Positions 1-5,248 of a stretch of DNA of 5,528 bases are shown in pieces. The notes beneath the pieces are model-generated. The model had not been told where the DNA came from. It searched no databases and worked only from the letters and a program-made list of their open reading frames with translations. The DNA comes from a bacterium. Its GTDB lineage: Bacteria; Babelota; Babeliae; Babelales; RVW-14. Within the stretch, counting starts at the first letter, position 1. Every line of letters begins with the position of its first letter. The translations under genes and the position numbers were made by a program. Location of the stretch: the NCBI GenBank assembly GCA_030432505.1, contig JAUIHA010000062.1:1-5528 (forward strand), given 5' to 3'.

Positions 1-1435
1 GTGTGTAATCGTACAGCTGATCAAGGTCACGACGTTCAACGCCTTTTTTTGTTGAAAGCCAATAACGCGCAGAAAGCTTTTGTGCTTTGCTTTCTTCAAA
101 TGGCTCAAAGGCTATTTTAATACCATAGATGCGTGGGTTACTGGTAATTTCTTGTGCAATGCGTTTTTCAAGGTCCTTATGTGTGAGTTCCTGATCCCAT
201 AAATCATCAGCAATGTCTTTTGTTGTTTTTTCCATCTGATACAAAATATTGTTAATACGTTGCGTAAGATACTGGGCTTTTGTTTTTGATTCAGTAACAT
301 CAAGTTGCTTGGCATTCAGATAAATTTTTTGATAGCCATGAATGCTGTAAAGAACAGCAAAAATACTGATACCAAAACAGGTCAAAAGCGCCGTCTGATG
401 AAGATCAGGTTTGTGGTTTTGATAAAACGAAGCAAGTGAGGCGCTCAGTGACTGGATGATTTTTAGTTCATTTCTTTTAACATACCAGTAACCGATTACG
501 CATATCAGAGAAAGTGCAAAAAGTATGAGATAGAGAAGGTATAAAATCATCGAAAAGGAATGTGCCTCATGGTAGTCAATTTTAACAACAATACCGCCAT
601 GAGTGATGGCAACATAATCCCATACAGCAATAATTTTTTTGTGGCGATAATCTTTATGGATGCCGGATCCTGATTTTCCTGATACCGCTTGCTGAAGTGG
701 AGAGTCTTGCTGGATGAAGGCATTTTCTTTGAACGAAATTGCAGGGTTGTTGCGTACTTGGTTGATGATGACTGTTTTTTCCCGTGTTTCTTGTCCTAAA
801 AGTATTTCACCTGTTGTGCCCAACTTATCGTGCAGGGCGGTAAATAATTGCTGAGGGTTAATCTCGCAGCCAACAAAACCTTGAAGACGTTTTTCTGAAA
901 ATACTGGAGCACAAATGAGAAATGACGGTTTGTCTGTGGTAAAGATATTGGTGAAGTGTGAGGTATCTGGTGCAAGGGTTACCATGCAGCGGGTGAGAGA
1001 TTTACCAAACTCAGTATTTTTGAGTGGGTTGGCAACAAAATTTTTGTTCAAAAATTGATCTTTATTCAAAACAAAGCGAGTGTTTCCTTGTGGGGAAAAA
1101 ATAAAGAAATCGTAGAGATCATTAGTCCCAACAACCTGTTGAACCAGTGAAGTAAGCGCTTTCTTTGTCTCTGGGGTTTGAAGTTCTTTTTGTGATGTTG
1201 CCAGCTCTTGAATAAGTTGTTTTTGTGCGAGGGTTGAAATATCAGAAACTTTTTTATTGATAAAATTGTTAATGAACTCTTCTTTTTCTTCGATAATTGT
1301 TTGAAACATGTTGATGATACTTCCCGTTTTGTAGGGAACATAGATTTTATGCGCAATAAAGAAAAAAAGCCCCAAAGAGAAGAGCAAGATAATTATTTTT
1401 GGCATTTTTTGTGTATCAGAAAAAAATTGTTTCAT
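1..1435 (-). CDS. Membrane sensor protein with two extracytoplasmic Cache-type domains (C-terminus outside window)
   Basis: The frame starts at ATG 1435 and stays open to the window edge, giving 478 codons with no stop. Residues 13-28 form a first membrane segment. Residues about 30-295 read like a dCache sensor domain: a 'FSPQGN' turn, 'ICAPVFS', 'LGTTGEILL' near 205-213 and a closing 'VKIDYHEA' at 284-291. Two more membrane segments follow (about 296-319 and 347-365), separated by a short basic cytoplasmic loop. A second Cache-like domain then begins, with 'YGIKIAFEPFE' at 437-447 and 'LYDYT' at the edge, the signature seen in Cache domains of histidine kinases, SpoIIE phosphatases and cyclases. 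The output domain is not visible, so kinase, phosphatase or cyclase cannot be decided. The start is supported by AGGTGA at 1439-1444. The gene lies 13 bases after the binding-protein stop, so the two are probably cotranscribed and the sensor may read the binding protein's ligand state. Confidence 0.8.
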   Translation of the reverse strand, partial: MKQFFSDTQKMPKIIILLFSLGLFFFIAHKIYVPYKTGSIINMFQTIIEEKEEFINNFINKKVSDISTLAQKQLIQELATSQKELQTPETKKALTSLVQQVVGTNDLYDFFIFSPQGNTRFVLNKDQFLNKNFVANPLKNTEFGKSLTRCMVTLAPDTSHFTNIFTTDKPSFLICAPVFSEKRLQGFVGCEINPQQLFTALHDKLGTTGEILLGQETREKTVIINQVRNNPAISFKENAFIQQDSPLQQAVSGKSGSGIHKDYRHKKIIAVWDYVAITHGGIVVKIDYHEAHSFSMILYLLYLILFALSLICVIGYWYVKRNELKIIQSLSASLASFYQNHKPDLHQTALLTCFGISIFAVLYSIHGYQKIYLNAKQLDVTESKTKAQYLTQRINNILYQMEKTTKDIADDLWDQELTHKDLEKRIAQEITSNPRIYGIKIAFEPFEESKAQKLSARYWLSTKKGVERRDLDQLYDYT

Positions 1436-1448
1436 GAATCACCTACGG

Positions 1449-2720
1449 TTAATCAGTTGGTTTTTCCCATTGGTTTTCCCACCCAACGTATAAGTTGTGT
1501 AAAAAATCGTGCCATGTTTTTTTACTTTCATAGTCTGGATATGGTACTGGTTGAACTGGCTGTTCAGAGTTCCAGACAATTTTGTAACTTCCATCTTTTT
1601 GAATTTGTGCAATGCGAATTGTTTTCCATGTGTGTTGTGTTTTCCCATCAACATACACAACGCCTTCAGGAGCACTAAAACTTTTATTCGTAATTGCTTG
1701 TTTGATAATGTCAGCGTTGAGTGATTGTGTTTCTTTTACGGCTTTTGCCCAAAGATGAACACCAACATACGCCGCTTGGTCTGGGTCGCTGACTATTTTT
1801 GATGCGCCGTATTTTTTACGCATTTTTTCAAGGAATATTTGATTTTCAGGAAGCGAAATATCTTGAAAATAGTTCCACGTTGCATAGTCCCCATCAACGT
1901 GTTCAACGCCAATGCTTTGCAGTTGCCCCTCAGTGATACTAAAAATCATAGAAGGTATTTTTTGTTGTGTGATACCAGCTTTGCGTAAAAGGCGATAAAA
2001 AATAGCACAGGCATCATCATCAATGGTGTTGATGATAACATCAGGTGCTGTTTGCTGTATGTGCTTAATAATATCTTTTACATCTCTGCTACCAAGAGGA
2101 ATATAGGCGTCACCAACCACTTCACCTTCAGTTGTTTCAAGAAATTTTTTAATAACCTCATGTGCGGCGCGTGAATATACATAGTCTGAGCCAACAAGAA
2201 AAAAGCGTTTACCAAGATTTCGTAAGCACCATGAAACGCCAGGAATAATTTGTTGGTTTGGTACTGCGGCAGTGTAAATAATGTTTGGTGATTGTTCAAG
2301 TCCCTCATATTGTACAGGATAAAAAAGAAGGGTGTTATGATTTTCAATTATGGGTTTTACCGCTTTTCTGCTTGATGAAGTCCAGCAACCGAATATTACC
2401 GCTGCCTGGTCACGGGTAATAAGATTAAGTGCTTGTTGCTCAAAAATTTTTGGATCAGATTGTCCATCAACAATCACCGGTTCAAGGTATCTGCCAAGTA
2501 GGCCACCTTGTTGATTGATTTCTTCAAGCGCAAGAAGTGTTGCGTCGACAACGGGGCGTTCACTAGTAGCCATTGGGCCAGTCATTGAATGGAGAATGCC
2601 AACCTTAATGGTATTATTTTGTGTGCTAATAAAAAGTGAAACATGCAGCCAAATACCAAGAAGCAGCGGAATGGTGATGACCAGTACATTGGTCATGAAA
2701 AAAAGAGATTGTTTCTTCAT
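1449..2720 (-). CDS. UrtA/AmiC-family periplasmic urea/short-chain amide binding protein
   Basis: This 423-residue protein matches the type 1 periplasmic binding fold of the UrtA/AmiC/FmdD group (Peripla_BP_5). Recognisable blocks are 'IKVGILHSMTG' (38-48), 'EEINQQGGLLG' (66-76), 'FGCWTSSSRK' (110-119), 'FYPVQYEG' (133-140), 'PNQQ' (154-157), 'GSDYVYSR' (177-184), and later 'WNYF', 'DPDQAAYVGVHLWAKAV' and 'NSEQPVQPVPYP'. Known members bind urea or small amides, either for ABC uptake (UrtA) or for regulation (AmiC). The ligand here is unproven: the usual UrtA 'INGDSN' segment reads 'IDDDAC'. Residues 9-31 form one hydrophobic segment without a lipobox cysteine, so it is either a signal peptide or a membrane anchor. 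About 30 residues extend past the usual C-terminus, rich in Trp and charge. No permease or ATPase gene is adjacent; a Cache sensor follows after 13 bases, favouring a sensory role. ATG 2720 is chosen over an in-frame TTG at 2726 because AAAGGA is spaced 8 bases from the ATG and only 2 from the TTG. Confidence 0.9.
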   Translation of the reverse strand: MKKQSLFFMTNVLVITIPLLLGIWLHVSLFISTQNNTIKVGILHSMTGPMATSERPVVDATLLALEEINQQGGLLGRYLEPVIVDGQSDPKIFEQQALNLITRDQAAVIFGCWTSSSRKAVKPIIENHNTLLFYPVQYEGLEQSPNIIYTAAVPNQQIIPGVSWCLRNLGKRFFLVGSDYVYSRAAHEVIKKFLETTEGEVVGDAYIPLGSRDVKDIIKHIQQTAPDVIINTIDDDACAIFYRLLRKAGITQQKIPSMIFSITEGQLQSIGVEHVDGDYATWNYFQDISLPENQIFLEKMRKKYGASKIVSDPDQAAYVGVHLWAKAVKETQSLNADIIKQAITNKSFSAPEGVVYVDGKTQHTWKTIRIAQIQKDGSYKIVWNSEQPVQPVPYPDYESKKTWHDFLHNLYVGWENQWEKPTD

Positions 2721-2752
2721 ATCCAAGATCCTTTTGGTTATGAAGAAACAAT
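2708..2752 (-). promoter_or_regulatory. Hairpin enclosing the RBS and start codon of the binding-protein gene
   Basis: Perfect 14-bp inverted arms lie at 2708-2721 (attgtttcttcata on +) and 2739-2752 (tatgaagaaacaat), separated by 17 bases. Inside them, after one A-A mismatch, CCAA (2723-2726) pairs with TTGG (2734-2737), leaving a 7-base loop. In the minus-strand RNA most of the Shine-Dalgarno AAAGGA falls in the loop, and the AUG (2720-2718) is buried in the 3' arm. Three bases after the stem the RNA has seven U (2704-2698). The shape therefore fits a start-codon-blocking hairpin, an intrinsic terminator/attenuator, or both. The stem is AT-rich (3 G/C pairs in 14), which weakens the terminator reading. 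The pairing is seen directly; the function is inferred. Confidence 0.65.
2729..2734 (-). promoter_or_regulatory. Shine-Dalgarno AAAGGA that decides the start at 2720
   Basis: AAAGGA on the minus strand sits 8 bases before ATG 2720, an ideal distance. It is only 2 bases before the alternative TTG at 2726, so ATG is the better start. The motif lies across the apical loop of the hairpin at 2708-2752. Confidence 0.75.
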
Positions 2753-2777
2753 AGAAAGTTTATGATGTTGTGATCAA
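2748..2777 (-). promoter_or_regulatory. Possible promoter for the binding protein-sensor unit
   Basis: A minus-strand TTGATC (2777-2772) is followed after 18 bases by TATTGT (2753-2748), a moderate match to a sigma-70 pair. A start about 7 bases further on would fall near 2741. Such a transcript would lack most of the 5' arm of the hairpin at 2708-2752, so its start codon would be exposed. The boxes are weak and AT-rich DNA gives many chance matches. Confidence 0.3.
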
Positions 2778-2796
2778 GAGTTTAAGTAAACAGGTT

Positions 2797-2814
2797 ATGC
2801 TCAAGCTTGAGCAT
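2797..2814. repeat. 18-bp perfect palindrome over the stop of the third paralogue
   Basis: ATGCTCAAGCTTGAGCAT is identical on both strands and contains the TGA stop (2803-2801) of the preceding gene. As RNA it could form a 7-bp stem with a 4-base loop. No U-tract follows on the minus strand, so a standard intrinsic terminator is not supported. It could be a weak 3'-end hairpin, a protein-binding site, or chance. Confidence 0.6.
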
Positions 2815-3556
2815 CTGATTTGGCTAGCTTGTCGTTGATCACGGTAAGCAGTATTTTGCTAAATAAGCTATCACGATTGAGCGTATAAAGAATAAGGCGT
2901 AGATTACTCAAAATCTTTTCTTCGTTGCCAGAGTTTAAGTCTGAAGTGATACATTCACATTCAAAGTCAACAATATCAAAGCCTTTTGACTGCTCAATAA
3001 GTTCTTTAATGCATGATACTAGTTGAGGATGATCTGAGAAGGTAATTGCACAACTGATAATTTTTATTTTATCAATATCGCTTGGGTTTTTTTCGCTAAA
3101 AAGAACCATTTTTGTAAATAATTCTTCAAGGAAATGCAACGGGAGGTCTGCAAATTTCAAGAATAAATGAGGTTTCTTTACAATGTATTGTGCCAGTGAG
3201 AAGAGGATATAGTCTATTTCAAGTTCTCCTGCAAGTAGACACAGATCATACAAGCTTTGTTGATTCAGCTCTGCAGCAATGAAATCCTCAATTTTATGAT
3301 AGTCGTATACACAACTTTCTTGGTAAACAGTATCAAGAATGTGTAAAAATTTTATTAGATTTCTAAGTGTTTCATCGTTGTATGTTTTCTTTAATGAGTA
3401 ATTATCTTCTTTTTCACTGAACTTTCTGAGTAAAGATTTTCGGATGATATAGGTCTTGCCTTTATCTTGAGATTCAAATCCAACAAGCCTAGAGCCAGAA
3501 AGTGCAACTGTTGAAGATAAAATAAATGTTAAAAGGAGAGAAAAGGATTTATGCAT
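2801..3556 (-). CDS. Secreted Skp1/BTB-like paralogue 3 (hypothetical)
   Basis: The 251-residue product starts with a Sec-type signal peptide (residues 1 to about 20, basic 'MHK' then a hydrophobic core). I do not recognise a named family. It shares the frame-locked N-terminal pattern of its two upstream neighbours: Ser20, Arg23, Gly33, Leu43, Phe46 and Ser47 all coincide without gaps. The central segment (about 100-150, 'SLYDLCLLAGELEIDYILF' then 'YIVKKP' and 'DLPLHFLEELF') resembles the helical C-terminal part of Skp1/elongin C/BTB domains ('LxxLxxAAxxLxI'). The mature part is cysteine-bearing and less lysine-rich than paralogue 1. ATG 3556 overlaps the previous stop by 8 bases and has no good Shine-Dalgarno, so translation probably depends on coupling to the upstream gene. 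The stop is TGA, followed in frame by GCA TAA, the ending used by the other two copies. The Skp1/BTB reading rests on pattern by eye; the existence of the gene is much surer than its fold. Confidence 0.8.
   Translation of the reverse strand: MHKSFSLLLTFILSSTVALSGSRLVGFESQDKGKTYIIRKSLLRKFSEKEDNYSLKKTYNDETLRNLIKFLHILDTVYQESCVYDYHKIEDFIAAELNQQSLYDLCLLAGELEIDYILFSLAQYIVKKPHLFLKFADLPLHFLEELFTKMVLFSEKNPSDIDKIKIISCAITFSDHPQLVSCIKELIEQSKGFDIVDFECECITSDLNSGNEEKILSNLRLILYTLNRDSLFSKILLTVINDKLAKSDAQA
3549..3556 (-). other. 8-base stop/start overlap between paralogues 2 and 3 (ATGCATAA)
   Basis: The octamer ATGCATAA holds the start of paralogue 3 (ATG CAT AA..) and the end of paralogue 2 (..AT GCA TAA). 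Upstream there is no clear Shine-Dalgarno within 12 bases, which points to termination-reinitiation. The same octamer makes the other junction at 4378-4385. Confidence 0.85.
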
Positions 3557-4385
3557 TTTTGTTGTGCTTTCGATTTTTTTGAAGAGTTTTGATGATCATT
3601 TTATGGAATGGACAGTTTGAATAAGCAAGAGGTTTTTTAGAACGAACCATGAGAAGTAGTATGGTCAAAGCTCCTCCCTGACTATCAAGCATTTTTAATG
3701 CAGATTCGTTTTTGTAGTTTTTTCTAATTCTGTTTTCTTCTTCTATTACATTTTTAACAAAACTTGGAAGTTGACTATCGTGCAGTAATTGTTTCATAAC
3801 ATCAGCGATTGTTTTTATCTCTTCTAATTCATATTTTTTAGAGCAAAAAGCAAATACGTAATAACTGAAAAAATATGAGAAAATTTCCTTTTTGTAGTTG
3901 AGTGGGAGCTTTGAGATGCTGGAAATTTTAGTTGGATTATTAAGGAGGTGGTGTATAAGACTCTTTTGGACAAGTGGCATGATCATTCCATCACTAAGAT
4001 CAGCTATTTCTACAAGTACTTCATAGGTAGCTGTAGAAAAAAGTGCTTGTAAGTCTTGATGGTAGGCAATCCATTCCGTTTTCATGTTTTGACGAGGGCT
4101 CAGTGATAGCTGTACTTGCGGAGCCTTTCCTTCCAGCTGATCAGCTACTTTAAGAATGTTGTTTAACAATTGTAACGAGCAGTGAGAGAAAGATTCTTGA
4201 GAAAACTTTAATGACTTAGAAGTGCATCCTTCTTTATAATGGAGTGAAAACTTTTTAAGGTGTTCTCCTAAAAACGAGACGTTTGGGCCATCATTGCAGT
4301 TCATGCCTATTTTCCAGCGAACGGCAGAAGCATCTGACAACGTGAAGATAGTGGCAATTATGAGAAGTAAAAATCTTTTATGCAT
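3549..4385 (-). CDS. Secreted Skp1/BTB-like paralogue 2 (hypothetical)
   Basis: From ATG 4385 this gives 278 residues. The signal peptide (1-21) ends in 'DASA' before 'VRW', a good signal peptidase I site. A longer frame reaches ATG 4418, but ATG 4385 is preferred: it places the signal peptide at the N-terminus, has AAGGAA a few bases upstream, and aligns without gaps to paralogue 1, with 'SAVRW' at 20-24 in both. Residues 22-51 ('VRWKIGMNCNDG', 'GEHLKKFSLHYK') match paralogue 1 closely and resemble the first strands of a Skp1 fold, with a 'DG' turn and a Ser 14 residues later. The module at 121-171 ('YEVLVEIADLSDGMIMPLV', 'SKLPLNYKKEIF') matches the same part of the other copies. The C-terminal helices ('GGALTILLLMV') also recall paralogue 1. 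Function unknown; export to the periplasm or beyond is predicted. Confidence 0.82.
   Translation of the reverse strand: MHKRFLLLIIATIFTLSDASAVRWKIGMNCNDGPNVSFLGEHLKKFSLHYKEGCTSKSLKFSQESFSHCSLQLLNNILKVADQLEGKAPQVQLSLSPRQNMKTEWIAYHQDLQALFSTATYEVLVEIADLSDGMIMPLVQKSLIHHLLNNPTKISSISKLPLNYKKEIFSYFFSYYVFAFCSKKYELEEIKTIADVMKQLLHDSQLPSFVKNVIEEENRIRKNYKNESALKMLDSQGGALTILLLMVRSKKPLAYSNCPFHKMIIKTLQKNRKHNKNA
4378..4385 (-). other. 8-base stop/start overlap between paralogues 1 and 2 (ATGCATAA)
   Basis: ATGCATAA again combines the start of the downstream gene (ATG CAT AA..) with the ending GCA TAA of the upstream gene. The identical arrangement at both junctions suggests the overlap was copied along with the gene during tandem duplication. 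Unlike the other junction, this one also has a Shine-Dalgarno. Confidence 0.85.
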
Positions 4386-5169
4386 GACGTTTTCCTTGTT
4401 CTTCATTGAGAATTGCATTCATTTTTTCTTTGATCTGGCGAAGAGAGTATGAAGTATATTTGAAATTTTTGAATACAAATGCCAGTACTGCTAATGGTTT
4501 TTCTTCATTATTGAGTAGTCTGCGTAGTTGATAAACTTGTGTTGTTTTTAACTTGCAAATTTTTTGGGCAGTGCTTTCAAGTATAGTGTTAAGTGTTTTG
4601 AGTTTAAGAAGCTTATCGAAAAATTTATCAAGATCAATCTTTCTTTTCTTGTTATATGTTATTCTGCGATATTCAAAGAGGCGTAGGACAATAATTTTTT
4701 GCATAGAAAGTGATAAACGGTCAATAGTTATCAGGAATTTGGGGGTGGTAATCATGTAGCGTGCAAGGATGTGTTGGACTGTTGTTATTTTAAGTTCATG
4801 GCAAATTTTATCGATTTGGCAGATAGTCTCAAGAGTGAGCTTCATCTTACTTATTTTTTTAAAGAGATTCTTGTTATCGATAAGTTTTTTTGTGCTAATT
4901 TTTTTATTATTTTTAATTTTACTGAGTATTTCTAGAATCTCTCTTAATTGTAGTATAGCTCTCTTTGAGAGGTTACTTTCTCGAGCGAAATCGTAGAGAG
5001 AGGCTATCTTTGATAGCTTGTGATGGTTTGAAAATTCTTGCAAGAGATGTCCTGGCAATGAAGCTCGTTCGCCGCTTTTACATTCAAAAGAAAGTTGCCA
5101 TCTTACAGCCGATAGATGTGAAAGACTGAGAAGGGTTATAATTGTAGAAAGTAATATTTTTTTAAACAC
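4378..5169 (-). CDS. Secreted Skp1/BTB-like paralogue 1 (hypothetical)
   Basis: This is the first gene of the three-copy operon: 263 residues, strongly lysine-rich and basic. The start is GTG 5169; no ATG lies upstream before an in-frame TAA near 5196, and AGG about 7 bases before the GTG can serve as a weak ribosome site. The signal peptide covers 1-21 ('MFKKILLSTIITLL...HLSA') and is followed by 'VRW'. Mature features: a strand-like 'WQLSFECKSGE' (24-34), 'HLLQEFSNHHK' (41-51), a helix at about 68-86, then the central module (112-167, 'ETICQIDKICHELKITTVQ', 'ARYMITTP', 'DRLSLSMQKIIVLRLF'). The order of a beta turn with Gly, a Ser 14 residues later, and an 'LxxLxxxxxxLxI' helix pair recalls Skp1/elongin C/BTB domains, but this is a visual match. 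Base composition in the middle (4861-4920) is very AT-rich, more so than the binding-protein gene. No enzyme motif is seen. Confidence 0.82.
   Translation of the reverse strand: MFKKILLSTIITLLSLSHLSAVRWQLSFECKSGERASLPGHLLQEFSNHHKLSKIASLYDFARESNLSKRAILQLREILEILSKIKNNKKISTKKLIDNKNLFKKISKMKLTLETICQIDKICHELKITTVQHILARYMITTPKFLITIDRLSLSMQKIIVLRLFEYRRITYNKKRKIDLDKFFDKLLKLKTLNTILESTAQKICKLKTTQVYQLRRLLNNEEKPLAVLAFVFKNFKYTSYSLRQIKEKMNAILNEEQGKRHA
4392..4397 (-). promoter_or_regulatory. Shine-Dalgarno AAGGAA that decides the start at 4385
   Basis: AAGGAA lies 6 bases before ATG 4385, inside the end of the upstream paralogue. It is internal to the longer frame starting at 4418 and so argues for the shorter, signal-peptide-first product. 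Confidence 0.7.
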
Positions 5170-5214
5170 GATAAACCTATTGTTATTTAGTTGGAAATAT
5201 TTTTATAAAAAAGG

Positions 5215-5248
5215 ATTATAACTATAGGTTTTTTTTAGTAAAAATCAA
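5215..5248 (-). promoter_or_regulatory. Probable promoter of the three-paralogue operon
   Basis: On the minus strand TTGATT (5248-5243) is followed after 16 bases by TATAGT (5226-5221), and a perfect TATAAT (5220-5215) lies directly next to it but at a 22-base spacing from the same -35. The spacer carries an A8 tract. Transcription would begin around 5205-5215, leaving a leader of about 40 bases before GTG 5169. The -35 overlaps the stop of the upstream gene. Confidence 0.5.

Noticed and set aside
1301..1724. Plus-strand open frames opposite the 3' end of the binding-protein gene and the sensor start
   Set aside because: They lie antisense to two genes with clear family matches, and their products have no recognisable motifs.
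2635..2700. Lipoprotein signal in the binding protein
   Set aside because: There is no cysteine in or just after the hydrophobic segment (residues 9-31).
2721..2726. TTG start for the binding protein
   Set aside because: Only 2 bases separate it from AAAGGA; ATG 2720 has an 8-base spacing.
4386..4418. N-terminal extension of paralogue 2 from ATG 4418
   Set aside because: It would put 11 polar residues before the signal peptide, overlap the upstream gene by 41 bases and skip the well-placed AAGGAA; the ungapped alignment with paralogue 1 starts at ATG 4385.
4553..4996. Two plus-strand open frames rich in Leu/Ser/Ile inside paralogue 1
   Set aside because: Antisense of a lysine-rich gene produces such hydrophobic frames automatically; no ribosome sites or motifs support them.
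5211..5238. Intrinsic terminator after the rightmost gene (A-run, short AT core, T-run)
   Set aside because: The flanks read AAGG and GGTT, so the G residues do not pair; no real stem forms. The region fits a promoter better.
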